Source: Chloroflexota bacterium (GTDB lineage: Bacteria > Chloroflexota > Anaerolineae > J102). Taken from it: a DNA stretch of 43,672 nucleotides. The position numbers and the translations under genes are program-made. Below the pieces are notes generated by a model, which saw only the letters and a list, made by a program, of their open reading frames with translations, ran no database searches and was not told the origin of the DNA. Below are positions 1 through 8,450 of this stretch, one piece after another (the stretch's first letter is position 1; each line of letters starts with the position of its first letter). The stretch is taken from NCBI GenBank assembly GCA_013152585.1, contig JAADGC010000069.1:1-43672 (forward strand), written 5' to 3'.

Positions 1-14
1 TGGCCTCTAGAACC

Positions 15-28
15 CGTTCAGAATGACA
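15..28. repeat. dispersed repeat copy (CGTTCAGAATGACA)
   Basis: The 14-base string CGTTCAGAATGACA occurs here and again, identical, at 37032-37045. There it lies beside a large hairpin and a related TCAGGGTGACA. Two exact intergenic copies about 37 kb apart suggest a dispersed repeat family rather than chance. The rest of 1-131 shows no gene I can support. Confidence 0.4.
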
Positions 29-131
29 GTTGCAGGAAGTGTCCGTAGAGAAACACGAAAGTGGCCTTGTTCGGGCACGTACTACAAACATTGACACCCA
101 ATTTGGAATTGCTGCGGCGCCATCATTTAGC

Positions 132-160
132 TTGACAGAAGGCAGCCAGAACAGTATAAT
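132..160 (+). promoter_or_regulatory. sigma-70-type promoter of tRNA-Glu
   Basis: TTGACA (132-137) and TATAAT (155-160) are separated by exactly 17 bases, a perfect housekeeping-sigma consensus. Transcription would start around 167, about 27 bases before the mature tRNA 5' end at 194. Confidence 0.85.
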
Positions 161-193
161 GCTAGCCGCTGTGTCAATTTCGGTTGCGCGTAT

Positions 194-266
194 GGCCCAT
201 TCGTCTAGCGGCCCAGGATGCAGCCCTCTCAAGGCTGAGACACGGGTTCGAACCCCGTATGGGCCA
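194..266 (+). tRNA. tRNA-Glu (anticodon CTC)
   Basis: This is a 73-base cloverleaf. The acceptor stem GGCCCAT pairs with ATGGGCC and A266 is the discriminator base. The anticodon stem CAGCC/GGCTG encloses the loop CTCTCAA, giving anticodon CTC (reads GAG). The T arm is ACGGG-TTCGAAC-CCCGT. CCA is not encoded. A consensus promoter lies just upstream and an intrinsic terminator starts 4 bases downstream, so this is a monocistronic tRNA unit. Confidence 0.95.
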
Positions 267-270
267 TCTC

Positions 271-300
271 ACCCACCCGCACAAGGGTGGGTTTGTTTTT
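271..300 (+). terminator. intrinsic terminator of tRNA-Glu
   Basis: Stem ACCCACCC/GGGTGGGT (271-278/285-292), loop GCACAA, followed by TTGTTTTT. It lies immediately after the tRNA. Confidence 0.85.
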
Positions 301-306
301 GCACAC

Positions 307-339
307 AAAAAAGCCGCTCTCAAGGTGCAGAGCGGCCTT
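307..339 (-). terminator. intrinsic terminator of the mevalonate operon
   Basis: On the minus strand GCCGCTCT pairs with AGAGCGGC (336-329/320-313) and is followed by a run of six T (312-307). It lies 26 bases past the DUF35 stop codon and ends the leftward mevalonate operon. Confidence 0.85.
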
Positions 340-364
340 CCCTATTTGCAATGGTCGGTGGGGG

Positions 365-772
365 TCAGGCGGCTTGCGAGCTCAGGCGGGGCCGGAATTT
401 GTATCCATATTGGATCAACCCCTCGTCACCATCCACACTCAATTTGCGGGTGACCATCTCCACCGGCAAGCCAATGCACACTTCCTGCGGATCGATATCA
501 GTCAATTGGGCCGTGAGCATGGGGCCTTCTTCCAGCTTGACCAGGGCCAGGCTATAAGGCGCCTGTTCCTGAAATCCGGCCGGGGCTTCGTACACGGTTG
601 TAAAACTGTATACTTCGCCTTTTCCACTCAACTCAAAGGAGGCATACGCCGGTTTGGCACATTCGGGGCAAACATCACGGGGCGGAAAGACCTTCGAACC
701 ACAATGGTAACAAATTTCGCCATGTAGACTATAGCGCTGTTGTTTGACACGCCAGTTTCGGGCAATTTGCAT
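365..772 (-). CDS. DUF35-type zinc-ribbon/OB-fold protein, partner of thiolase and HMG-CoA synthase
   Basis: A 135-aa soluble protein. The N-terminal rubredoxin-like zinc ribbon is visible as CYHCG..CPECA (residues about 21-38), followed by a beta-rich OB-fold part (GEVYSFTTVYEAP). This is the DUF35/OB-fold acyl-CoA-associated family. In archaea a DUF35 protein forms a complex with acetoacetyl-CoA thiolase and HMG-CoA synthase and holds a shared CoA site, so acetoacetyl-CoA is channelled between the enzymes. Here the gene follows thiolase and HMG-CoA synthase in the same direction, which supports the same role. The 189-base gap to thiolase is the widest in the operon. A good ribosome binding site (AAGGAG, 9 bases before ATG) decides the start. 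Function by family and context: confident; complex formation here is inferred. Confidence 0.88.
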   Translation of the reverse strand: MQIARNWRVKQQRYSLHGEICYHCGSKVFPPRDVCPECAKPAYASFELSGKGEVYSFTTVYEAPAGFQEQAPYSLALVKLEEGPMLTAQLTDIDPQEVCIGLPVEMVTRKLSVDGDEGLIQYGYKFRPRLSSQAA

Positions 773-961
773 AAATTTGAGCTCCTTTCATGGATATGAA
801 CGCTGTTCTCGGGCAGAAGTATAACGGCAAGCCGCTACCAAAAACCATCAGCCTCTGCGCTTTGGGGCGTCTGCCAGCATTTGAGAGCGAATATCGATAT
901 ATTATCTCTTTTTTGTCTATGCTATTTACATTTATGCGCCGCTGAGCACCCTACTTGTGAA

Positions 962-2143
962 TCAATCCTGCCCCACCAGAATATGGGTGATGATGGTGGC
1001 GCCGGAACCACCGATATTCTGAGTCATGCCGATGTGGGGGTGTGGAAGCTGGTTGGGGCCAGCCTCACCGCGCAGTTGCTGCACAACTTCCACGACCTGA
1101 TACAGGCCTGTGGCGCCTACTGGATGCCCGCGCGCTTTCAACCCGCCCATGGTAGTAATGGGGATTTTGCCATCCCGGGTAATGGCGCCCGATTCGCCCA
1201 GGGCAATGCCCTGGCCACGGGCGGCAAAGCCACAGGCTTCCAGTGATAAAACCGACATGATGCTAAAGGCGTCGTGCAGCTCGAACAGATCGATGTCGGC
1301 CGGGGTGAGGCCTGCCTGAGCGTATGCCTTGTGACTGCTGAGATAGGCTGCTTCTAAAAAGAGTGGCTCGCGACGATCGTGGATGGCCAGCGTGTCGGTG
1401 GCGGACGCCGAGGCGGCAATTCGCACCGTGCGCTTGTCCAGGCCGTAATCTGCTGCCCGCTCAGCCGGCACCAGCACCACGGCGGCGGCGCCGTCACAGA
1501 TGGGGGAACTATCCATGATGTTGATGGGCGGGGCCACGACGGGCGCCTTGGCGTAACGAGCATCCGAGATCGCCATAGGGAACATGGCGTTAGGGTTACC
1601 GGCGGCGTTTTGGTGGGCGTTCACCGGAAAGGGAGCAAAGGCTGCGTGGGGCACGCTATATTCGTGCATGTAGCGGCGCATGAGCATGGCATTGAGCGCC
1701 AGGAAGGTGGCGCCCTCGGCTACTTCGTATTCTTGATCCCCGGCCGTGGCCAAAGCGGCGGTGGTTTCGGCGGGCAGAGTATCGGTCATTTTCTCCACAC
1801 CGGCCACAATCACCACATCGGCCATGCCGCTGGCTACGGCCATCATGCCCACACGCAGGGCGGCTGCCCCCGAAGCACAGGCGGCTTCGATCTTGGCGGC
1901 CTCGATGCCGCGCAGCCCCACAAAATCGGCCAGCAAGGTCGCAAGGTGTTGCTGACCGGCCAGTTCGCCGGATAACATATTGCCGACAAAAAGGGCGTCG
2001 GCGGTTTCGATGCCGGCATCCTGCATGGCTGCCATAATGGCATCATGCCCGAGGTGGCGTAACGAACGATCCCATAATTCGCCGACGGGAGTCTGTCCGA
2101 TGCCAACAATTGCAACGTCTCGCATGAGGTTATTCATTGTCAC
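962..2143 (-). CDS. thiolase (acetyl-CoA C-acetyltransferase, archaeal/SCP2-like type)
   Basis: A thiolase-fold protein of about 390 aa that should condense two acetyl-CoA to acetoacetyl-CoA, the first mevalonate-pathway step. The nucleophile is Cys89 in EAACASGAAAL. A His lies in LHDAFS (about 288) and the GHPVGATG motif is near the C-terminus. The second cysteine of classical thiolases is not seen (NIGGSGATI instead), as in SCP2-like and archaeal enzymes. The ORF opens with GTG at 2143. ATG at 2137 or 2125 (MRDVAIVGIG) are equally possible and no start has a clear ribosome binding site. It lies 44 bases downstream of HMG-CoA synthase and upstream of DUF35. Classical bacterial biosynthetic thiolase is less likely given this context. 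Confidence 0.9.
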   Translation of the reverse strand: MTMNNLMRDVAIVGIGQTPVGELWDRSLRHLGHDAIMAAMQDAGIETADALFVGNMLSGELAGQQHLATLLADFVGLRGIEAAKIEAACASGAAALRVGMMAVASGMADVVIVAGVEKMTDTLPAETTAALATAGDQEYEVAEGATFLALNAMLMRRYMHEYSVPHAAFAPFPVNAHQNAAGNPNAMFPMAISDARYAKAPVVAPPINIMDSSPICDGAAAVVLVPAERAADYGLDKRTVRIAASASATDTLAIHDRREPLFLEAAYLSSHKAYAQAGLTPADIDLFELHDAFSIMSVLSLEACGFAARGQGIALGESGAITRDGKIPITTMGGLKARGHPVGATGLYQVVEVVQQLRGEAGPNQLPHPHIGMTQNIGGSGATIITHILVGQD

Positions 2144-2187
2144 TTGAGCTATAAGGAAGGAGGAATGGGGGAGGGATGCGGCGGGCG

Positions 2188-3252
2188 TTATTTCAGACGA
2201 ATTTTGCCACGATACCGTAAATAGGTAGCGTAATCGATCACACTGCGCCGGGCAATGTAGGAGGCAGTGCTGGGGGCCAGTTGCTGCCGTTCGTGGATCA
2301 AATCGGTGACTTCGAACGACATGGCGTCGCTGCCGGCGCCGGAGCCGAAGGAGACGAGCATGATTTTATCGCCCGGCTGCGCCACATCCAGGACGGCCGT
2401 CATCCCCAGGATGGAGGCGCCGGAGTAAGTATTGCCAATGCGCCCCACCAACAGGCCGGTTTCCCACTGCTCGGGCTTGAAGCCCAGCATTTTGGCGGCA
2501 CGGGTCGGGAATTTGACATTGGGTTGGTGGAATACAACGTGCTGGTAATCACTGGCCTTGCGTGCCAATGCCTCGAGCAACATGCCACCGGCAGTGAAAA
2601 TGTGATGGAAGTAGGCAGGATCACCGGTGAAACGCATGCCGTGAGAAGGATATTCGGCACGGGGGCGTCGCCAGAAGTCGGGGGTGTCGGTCACGTACGA
2701 AAGCGAACCTTCGAAGCGGGCCAGGGCGCCCGTGGCCGGACCCATGATGTAGGCAGCGCCGCCGGCGCCGGCGGTGTATTCCAAAGCATCACCAGGACGG
2801 CCCTGGGCGGTGTCGGCGCCGATGCCCATGGCGTAATCGGCCATGCCTGCACCCACCAGGCCCACGGCGGCGATGAGTGCTTCGGTGCCGGCTTTGCAGG
2901 CGAATTCCCAATCCGCGGCCTGCACCAGCGGGGTGGCGCCGATGGCTTCGGCGACAATGGTCGATGTGGGCTTGACTGCATAGGGATGACTCTCGCTGCC
3001 GACCCAGACCGCGCGCAGATCGCTGGGGGCAATGCCGGAGCGCACGAGGGCGTTGCGCGCCGCTTCGATGGCGATGGTGGTCGTATCTTCGTCCAGACCG
3101 GGCACGGCTTTTTCCTGGATCGGCAGGCCTGCCACACCGTCCGTCCACATTTGCGAGACTTCGGTGGCGGGTAGACGATAGCGGGGGATGTAAGCACCGT
3201 AGCCGGCAATGCCGACCGGGCGCGAGGGTTTCAGGAAGGCGGGTTGGTTCAT
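2188..3252 (-). CDS. hydroxymethylglutaryl-CoA synthase (archaeal type)
   Basis: Condenses acetyl-CoA and acetoacetyl-CoA to HMG-CoA. Length 354 aa from the ATG at 3252, matching the roughly 350-aa archaeal/thiolase-coupled enzymes and shorter than the eukaryotic type. Residues seen: Glu87 in VGSESHP, the nucleophile Cys119 in [14 protein letters not shown] at 215-217 and FHQPN at 241-245. The ORF track runs further upstream (3315), but those residues would overlap the HMG-CoA reductase gene and do not look like family sequence; MNQPAF... at 3252 is preferred. No ribosome binding site is evident, so it is probably coupled to the reductase gene 46 bases upstream. Confidence 0.92.
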   Translation of the reverse strand: MNQPAFLKPSRPVGIAGYGAYIPRYRLPATEVSQMWTDGVAGLPIQEKAVPGLDEDTTTIAIEAARNALVRSGIAPSDLRAVWVGSESHPYAVKPTSTIVAEAIGATPLVQAADWEFACKAGTEALIAAVGLVGAGMADYAMGIGADTAQGRPGDALEYTAGAGGAAYIMGPATGALARFEGSLSYVTDTPDFWRRPRAEYPSHGMRFTGDPAYFHHIFTAGGMLLEALARKASDYQHVVFHQPNVKFPTRAAKMLGFKPEQWETGLLVGRIGNTYSGASILGMTAVLDVAQPGDKIMLVSFGSGAGSDAMSFEVTDLIHERQQLAPSTASYIARRSVIDYATYLRYRGKIRLK

Positions 3253-3298
3253 CATGTTCGATACTAAGTTGAGAATGATTGTGTCACGGATGCAGCGA

Positions 3299-4462
3299 TT
3301 ACAAGCGACGGGCATGCAACCGCATATGGCCTTGCTGGATGCCTTCGCTCACCAGGGCCCGTAACGCCGCCAGATTCTGTGCCAGTCCGGCTGCTACCAT
3401 GATCTCGGACAGCGTGCGGGCGTCGGGCCTCTGTAGGATTTTGAGAGCCGTGCGGGCGGTGGGGTGCAGTTTGGTCAGCCCGCCCACTGTGCCCACAGCC
3501 AGGGGCATTTCCAGGCGCCCCACCAGGGCCGCGTCTTCGACATGCCAGTCGGTGAGGGCGCGATAGTGGCCCTGACGGGCCGCATAAGCATGGGCTCCGG
3601 CCTCGATCGCCCGCCAGTCCTGGCCGGTAGCCAGCGCTACGGCGTCGATGCCATTGAAGAGGCCTTTATTGTGGGTGGCGGCGCGGTATGGATCGGCGAT
3701 GGCAAAGGCATTGGCGGCGACGATGCCCGCGGCGACCTCACGGCCCTTAAAATCTTCGCTTTCGAGGGCGGTGACAGGAACCCGGCACTCAGCCCAGGCG
3801 CGGCGCTGATCGCTGAGGTTGGAGAGGATCCGCAGCAAGACCCGGCCTTCGCTGATAGCTTCCAATTCGGGCGCCAGGGTCTCGCAGGCGGTGTTGATGG
3901 CGTTGGCACCCATGGCGTCCCGAGTATCCATGAGCAGATGCACGATGAGCATGGGGCCGGCGTCGGTATCGGGCAGGGGCCGTACTTGCAGCTCGATGGG
4001 GCCGCCCCCCAACCGGCGTATGGTGGGGTGCAGATGCGCCAGTTTCGCCAGCAGCTCGTCCTGCAAGGCGCGGATGCGCAGGGCAGCGGCATGGGGATAG
4101 GGGACGTCAATCAGTTGGATTTGGCCGATCATGACGGGCTCGGTGCTGCCGGTGCGAAAGCCTCCCCCAAGGCGCACGAGGCGGGCGGCGTTGGCCATAG
4201 CCGCCACCACCGAGGGCTCTTCGATCACCAATGGCAGCAGATAGTTGCGTTCGTTGATGATGAAGTTGGGGGCGATGGCCAGGGGCAGGGTGTAGAGGCC
4301 GATGACGTTTTCGATCAGATGGTCGGCAGTGGCGATGTCCAGTCCGCCCAGCAAGGCGGCTTGTTCTTCGTCGTCTAACTCTGCCCAGGTGGCGATAAGC
4401 TGGCGTCGCTGTGTGGGGCTGAGCTGATAAAAACCACTGAGTCGGCTGGATGCTGAAGCCAT
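3299..4462 (-). CDS. HMG-CoA reductase, class II-like
   Basis: Reduces (or, in degradative enzymes, forms) HMG-CoA to/from mevalonate. It shows class II hallmarks: [17 protein letters not shown] (51-67), EEPSVVAA with a conserved Glu near 81, [12 protein letters not shown] with the catalytic Lys near 265, GQDWRAIE, and a C-terminal [12 protein letters not shown] region. The 387-aa length suits the class and there is no membrane anchor. The start is taken at ATG 4462 (MASASSRL). The longer ORF to 4519 would run through a terminator hairpin. It is the first gene of an operon with HMG-CoA synthase, thiolase and DUF35, so a biosynthetic role is likely even though class II enzymes were first known from mevalonate degradation. 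NADH versus NADPH preference cannot be read here. Confidence 0.92.
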   Translation of the reverse strand: MASASSRLSGFYQLSPTQRRQLIATWAELDDEEQAALLGGLDIATADHLIENVIGLYTLPLAIAPNFIINERNYLLPLVIEEPSVVAAMANAARLVRLGGGFRTGSTEPVMIGQIQLIDVPYPHAAALRIRALQDELLAKLAHLHPTIRRLGGGPIELQVRPLPDTDAGPMLIVHLLMDTRDAMGANAINTACETLAPELEAISEGRVLLRILSNLSDQRRAWAECRVPVTALESEDFKGREVAAGIVAANAFAIADPYRAATHNKGLFNGIDAVALATGQDWRAIEAGAHAYAARQGHYRALTDWHVEDAALVGRLEMPLAVGTVGGLTKLHPTARTALKILQRPDARTLSEIMVAAGLAQNLAALRALVSEGIQQGHMRLHARRL

Positions 4463-4503
4463 AATGAGGATGGAATGAGGGGTAAGCAATGACGGGTGCT
4501 GAC

Positions 4504-4530
4504 AAAAAAAGCCCCACACTGAGTGTGGGC
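4504..4530 (-). terminator. intrinsic terminator between the antiporter module and HMG-CoA reductase
   Basis: On the minus strand CCCACAC pairs with GTGTGGG (4529-4523/4519-4513), followed by seven T (4510-4504). It ends the leftward membrane-subunit operon. It also lies between a promoter-like box (4564-4572) and the HMG-CoA reductase start, so it could act as an attenuator (see findings). Confidence 0.75.
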
Positions 4531-4563
4531 ATTGGGTCTATGACAATGTCAATGACAAAGAGC

Positions 4564-4572
4564 ATTATAGCA
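4564..4572 (-). promoter_or_regulatory. extended -10 promoter candidate for the mevalonate operon
   Basis: Minus strand reads TGCTATAAT, a perfect extended -10 element. No good -35 lies 16-18 bases upstream. The same TGCTATAAT string precedes rtcB. The predicted transcript would pass through the 4504-4530 hairpin before the start codon at 4462. Confidence 0.45.
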
Positions 4573-4625
4573 TGTTCATGCTTTCAAATGCTACCAAATT
4601 CGCCCCCCGGGGCGGCGGGCGGCGC

Positions 4626-6020
4626 CTAAAACCGGGTGAGCCAATCGGCCAGTTGCAGGGTCAGGGGCTCGAGCAGCCCGGGATGAATACTAAGCAGGAT
4701 GTTGATGGCAAAGAGGGGGACGATCAGCCACAGCAGATGGGCGGGTTCGCGGCGCAGGTGGGAATCGGTCAGGGGCTGGAAAAAAGCGCGTTGCAGGCGG
4801 ATGATAGCCAGTATCATCACCAGGACGGCTACCATCAGCCCCAGAAAGAGCTTGGGGGCGTACAACTGCGCCAGTTGCATGGTGGCAACGCGTATGGGGA
4901 ACAGGGCGCCCAAGGGCCAGCCCACAATAAAAAGGGCTCCGCCCAAAACGCTGGCGGTGGCGAGGGGAAACCGTTGGCTGGCGCCTTGCAGGCGGTGATA
5001 AGGGGGATTGGCCTGGTAGCGCTCCTGAATGGATTGCAGACCCACCGCAATCAGGCACAGGACCAGGAGCCGGGCCAGGAGCAGCCAGAGCATACTCTGT
5101 GTGCCCAATTCTCCGGTCATGCTCCACAGTAAAAAGGTGGCGCCGTAGTCCCAAAGCAGCAGATAGCCCCAGAACTGCCCCAGACGCTGGCTGCCGAATG
5201 CGAACACGGCGGCCCAGGTCATCTGGATCAGGGCCAACCAGGGCAAGAGCCGGGCGGGATCGGCATAGTCGGCCAGAGAGGGATAAGCGAGCAGGATGTG
5301 GCGCACCAGCATGTACACCGTGATCTGCCAGAGCCCCACGATCCAGGCCGCCGCAAAGGGCGGTGAATCTTCGCCCAGAGCCACGATCCAGCCATGCAGA
5401 GGCACGGGGGTCAGCAAGATGCCCACACCGATCACCAGCGCCCGCCAGGCATTGGTCCACAAACCGATGTTATCGGCGTCGGGGGTGGTCTGGTGGAAGA
5501 CCCAGGCCGCCATCAGGAAAAAGGGCAGGGCCAGGATCGGGGCCACGAGGGTGCGCAGGGCACCACGAGCACGCCGGGGCTGGGCTCCCTGCGCCGGGAA
5601 GGCGATGAGAATGGCCGCCAGCACCAGCCAAAATGGCGCCCAGAGCAAAGGCGCGCTGGCCAGGGCCAGGTACGCCGCGGCAGTGATGAGGGGGATGGCG
5701 GGGAACAGGACTCGATCGGCGCCAGCCCAGCCCCCGGCCAGCGCCATTACACTGCCCCAGGCCAATAGCAGCAACAGCGGCGTGCGCACCGGATCATCCA
5801 AGCTAAAGCGAAAGCCCAGGAGCACGGTTTCCTGGCTGGGATCGATCCATTGCCCCAGCCAGCGCACACTGTCGGCGGTCGGTGTTTGCCAGAGGCGCCA
5901 GGCCAACAGCGCCAGACCGGCGGCCACGAGCAGGCCCGGCCACAGGCGGAACCGCCGCAGCACACTGGCCAGCAGCGCCAGGGCCAGCAGCCACAGCAAG
6001 ACAGCACTGAATAGACTCAC
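4626..6020 (-). CDS. complex I/Mrp antiporter-like proton-translocating membrane subunit (NuoN/NuoM-like)
   Basis: A 464-aa polytopic membrane protein with about a dozen hydrophobic segments. The motif PVPLHGWIVALGEDSPP in mid-protein matches the PxHxWLPxAHxxAP element of the Proton_antipo_M family (NuoL/M/N, MrpA/D), which forms the proton channel in antiporter-like subunits. The track ORF reaches 6569, but the real start is GTG 6020, overlapping the upstream stop in a GTGA arrangement; residues before that are out-of-frame shadow of the upstream gene. It is the last gene of a three-gene set of only membrane subunits. Divergent from canonical Nuo subunits, so exact subunit identity is uncertain. 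Confidence 0.7.
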   Translation of the reverse strand: MSLFSAVLLWLLALALLASVLRRFRLWPGLLVAAGLALLAWRLWQTPTADSVRWLGQWIDPSQETVLLGFRFSLDDPVRTPLLLLLAWGSVMALAGGWAGADRVLFPAIPLITAAAYLALASAPLLWAPFWLVLAAILIAFPAQGAQPRRARGALRTLVAPILALPFFLMAAWVFHQTTPDADNIGLWTNAWRALVIGVGILLTPVPLHGWIVALGEDSPPFAAAWIVGLWQITVYMLVRHILLAYPSLADYADPARLLPWLALIQMTWAAVFAFGSQRLGQFWGYLLLWDYGATFLLWSMTGELGTQSMLWLLLARLLVLCLIAVGLQSIQERYQANPPYHRLQGASQRFPLATASVLGGALFIVGWPLGALFPIRVATMQLAQLYAPKLFLGLMVAVLVMILAIIRLQRAFFQPLTDSHLRREPAHLLWLIVPLFAINILLSIHPGLLEPLTLQLADWLTRF

Positions 6021-6673
6021 ACGTCCTCCGGGTGCGGCCAGGTGCGGGCACCATCCACGACCATGAGATAAGAGATAGCAAAACCTAATAAAATATCGAG
6101 GCTGGCCAACAGCCCCACGGTGTCGACATCGACTTGCAGAGCGTTGATGGCGAAGCTGGCAGCCAGAATCCACAGCGACAAACTCAATCCCCAGCGCAGG
6201 GGCTGTTCGCCCAGACCCAGCCCCAACAGACCGGCCAGGGCCAAAAAGGTGCTGAGACGAGCCAGATCGGCAGGCAGATTGGGAAGGGGGATCAGAGGCC
6301 GCTGGGTGTAGACCACGGTCAGGATCAGGAGCATGAGCGCCAAACGCATGAGCGTGTCCATATCGAGTCGCCATTGGGGACGCCACCAGGGAATAGCCAA
6401 TTGGCGGCGTCGCACACTGTCGACTCGGCGAGCCGAAAGAAACCACATGATGCCCACCAACCCGCCGCTCACCCATTGCAACAAGGCCCATTCGGGCGGC
6501 AGCAAGCGCGTGAGCAGGATGCCTGCCAGCACCTTGAGCAGGGCAAAGGCGGCGATGGCCAAGCGCCAATCACTGAACACCAGCAGGGCCAGGATGAGCA
6601 AAACACTCAGGCCCACGGCGCCTTGCTGGGCCAGGGGTTGGATCAGAGTGAGAAATTCGGATAAGGGTGACAT
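6017..6673 (-). CDS. small polytopic membrane protein, possibly HyfE/NuoK-like
   Basis: A 218-aa very hydrophobic protein with about seven membrane segments, between two antiporter-like subunits. Length and placement resemble HyfE of hydrogenase-4/group 4 complexes (about 216 aa, with a NuoK-like part), and a C-terminal VGLLASLDILLGFAI segment is loosely similar to HyfE. The identification is tentative. The stop overlaps the GTG of the next gene by 4 bases and its ATG lies 6 bases after the previous stop, so the three genes are translationally coupled. Role inferred: part of a membrane ion-translocating arm. Confidence 0.5.
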   Translation of the reverse strand: MSPLSEFLTLIQPLAQQGAVGLSVLLILALLVFSDWRLAIAAFALLKVLAGILLTRLLPPEWALLQWVSGGLVGIMWFLSARRVDSVRRRQLAIPWWRPQWRLDMDTLMRLALMLLILTVVYTQRPLIPLPNLPADLARLSTFLALAGLLGLGLGEQPLRWGLSLSLWILAASFAINALQVDVDTVGLLASLDILLGFAISYLMVVDGARTWPHPEDV

Positions 6674-6679
6674 GAGGGA

Positions 6680-8287
6680 TCAGGATCGCAGCAGAATGGC
6701 GCCGATGAGCAGGGCCAGGAGCACCCAGCCGAACTGACCGGCACCGTCGAGCACATCAGCCAACACGCCCAAGCACAGGGAAAGCCCGTGCAGCAGGCGT
6801 TCCCCGGCCTGAGACAGCCAATCCATGCGCGCCAGGGTGGCGACGCGGGCGCGAGCTACTCCCAGCGTCGTTCCCGTACGGCGGTGCAGCCTGGCAAGGG
6901 CGCCACCCACAGCCAGCGGCAACAGCAAGGTCAGCCAATCGATGCCGGTGGCGGAATGCAGCGGTGCAAAGAAGACGGCGTCGGGGCTATCCGGGGACAG
7001 GCCCGCACCCCACACGCCTAAAGTGGAGGGGAACAGGCCCCACCACAGGATCACGGCCCCCAGGGCCGTCACCCCCCAACTAAAAAGGCGGGGCGGGGAA
7101 CGGCGGGCGGGGCTGGCGACGAGCGGCGGGCGCAGAAATGCCGCCACCAACAGACTCTGTGCCAGCAGGTAAATCATCCACAGAGGAATGCCAATCACGG
7201 AGTTGGTGAGCCGATGCCAAAAGCCCATTAAGTTGAAAGCCGGCGTCAGCGGCAGGCCGTAGAGTGTCATAAAGGCCAGCCAATGCGGCAAGCGCCAATG
7301 ATAGCGCGCTTGGGCGACAGCGGCCATACCCCACATGAGAGCACCCAGGAACAGGGTGGTCAGCGGTAGCAGGAGATTGGCAGGTGGCGCCACGGCGACC
7401 AGAGCCACCATAAAAAGCACCCAGGCGCTGCGGTTGATGAGGATGCTGCGCCAGTAGCGAGCGGGATGATCTTCTGTCCATGCCGCCAGACTGCTGCCCA
7501 ACAGGGCTACGGCCACCAGGAATAACCACGACGAAACCGAGAGTAACGGCAAGGACAGGCTCCCCAACAGATGCAGCGCTGCCAGAGCCGGAATCAAATA
7601 CAGCAGCAGTGCCGGGCCCGGGGCCGGCGTGTCGGCGCTGCGGGCAGTGAGGTGAAAGGGGGTAACGCCGAGGGCGATGCTCACCGCCCCGACCAGCAAA
7701 AGCTGGGGCAGTGGGTTCAGTTGGGTGCCGGGGATCAGTTGCCATACCAGGGCCGCGGGATCCCACAGGGCAGCCATCCACAGGAAAGTGGTAGAGAGAA
7801 TGCCGGCTGTCCAGATGTGGGTGCGGCCGGGCGCCGGCGCCACCACTCCTACCAGCAACCACATCGCCGCCCAGGCCGCCAGCAGATTCATCCACGACAA
7901 CGCCAGCACTGCCAGCAAGCCGGCCGCGGCCAGCAGCATCATCCACAAGGGTCCGGTGGCATAGCCGGTATCATGGGTGGCCCCGGACAGCAAGGGGGCG
8001 ATCAACGTCACAACGAGCACAGCCAGACCCACCATCCAGGCCCAGGCATCCAGTTGCAGCCCGAACACGATTGAAATATCCAGGGGGATGTGCCATTGCC
8101 ACAACATCGGCGCCTGTTGGGTCTGAAAGCGTAACGCCAGCCAGGCCAGCAGGCCTAGCGCCATCCACAGCCGCGGCAGCCTACGCTGCCAGCGGCACGG
8201 CAGGTGCTTCTGGCCTGCCATCAGCAGAGCAGCGCCGCCCGTCAACCAGACGACGGGGCCAAGGGGTGATGTCCACAAAACATTCAT
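6680..8287 (-). CDS. complex I/Mrp antiporter-like membrane subunit (NuoM/NuoL-like)
   Basis: A 535-aa polytopic protein. LQLDAWAWMVGL near residue 80 recalls the conserved LDxLSxxF helix of NuoM/NuoL. GVTPFHLTARSADTPAPGP matches the TPFHxWLPxAHxxAP proton-channel motif, with His kept but the following Trp and second His replaced. First gene of the three-gene membrane set. A weak extended -10 (TGCTAAAAT) lies just upstream of the ATG, downstream of the terminator at 8393-8428. No NuoBCDEFGHI or hydrogenase gene is adjacent. Proton or sodium coupling cannot be told from sequence. Confidence 0.68.
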   Translation of the reverse strand: MNVLWTSPLGPVVWLTGGAALLMAGQKHLPCRWQRRLPRLWMALGLLAWLALRFQTQQAPMLWQWHIPLDISIVFGLQLDAWAWMVGLAVLVVTLIAPLLSGATHDTGYATGPLWMMLLAAAGLLAVLALSWMNLLAAWAAMWLLVGVVAPAPGRTHIWTAGILSTTFLWMAALWDPAALVWQLIPGTQLNPLPQLLLVGAVSIALGVTPFHLTARSADTPAPGPALLLYLIPALAALHLLGSLSLPLLSVSSWLFLVAVALLGSSLAAWTEDHPARYWRSILINRSAWVLFMVALVAVAPPANLLLPLTTLFLGALMWGMAAVAQARYHWRLPHWLAFMTLYGLPLTPAFNLMGFWHRLTNSVIGIPLWMIYLLAQSLLVAAFLRPPLVASPARRSPPRLFSWGVTALGAVILWWGLFPSTLGVWGAGLSPDSPDAVFFAPLHSATGIDWLTLLLPLAVGGALARLHRRTGTTLGVARARVATLARMDWLSQAGERLLHGLSLCLGVLADVLDGAGQFGWVLLALLIGAILLRS

Positions 8288-8392
8288 ACTCAGAGGATTT
8301 TAGCACGCCTGACCGAGATGCGGGAAAGCCGGGGCAGCAGAAATGAGTGTGAACACCTGAAATACATCGAGTCAGGAAGAGGCAAAGGGGAG

Positions 8393-8428
8393 AAAAAAAC
8401 AGGGCGAGCCAGATGGTGGCTCGCCCTG
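8393..8428 (-). terminator. strong intrinsic terminator of the surface-protein gene
   Basis: On the minus strand a perfect 12-bp stem CAGGGCGAGCCA/TGGCTCGCCCTG (8428-8417/8411-8400) with a 5-base loop is followed by seven T (8399-8393). It begins 22 bases after the TGA at 8451-8453, supporting that stop as the true gene end. Confidence 0.9.
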
Positions 8429-8450
8429 GGGACAGGAAGGATGGGGGAGG

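Noticed and set aside
2281-4378. Long plus-strand ORFs (297 and 304 aa) opposite the HMG-CoA synthase and reductase
   Set aside because: Antisense shadows; the minus frames hold the catalytic motifs.
4571-5132. 186-aa plus-strand ORF starting in the promoter region
   Set aside because: Gln/Gly-rich antisense shadow of the antiporter-like gene.
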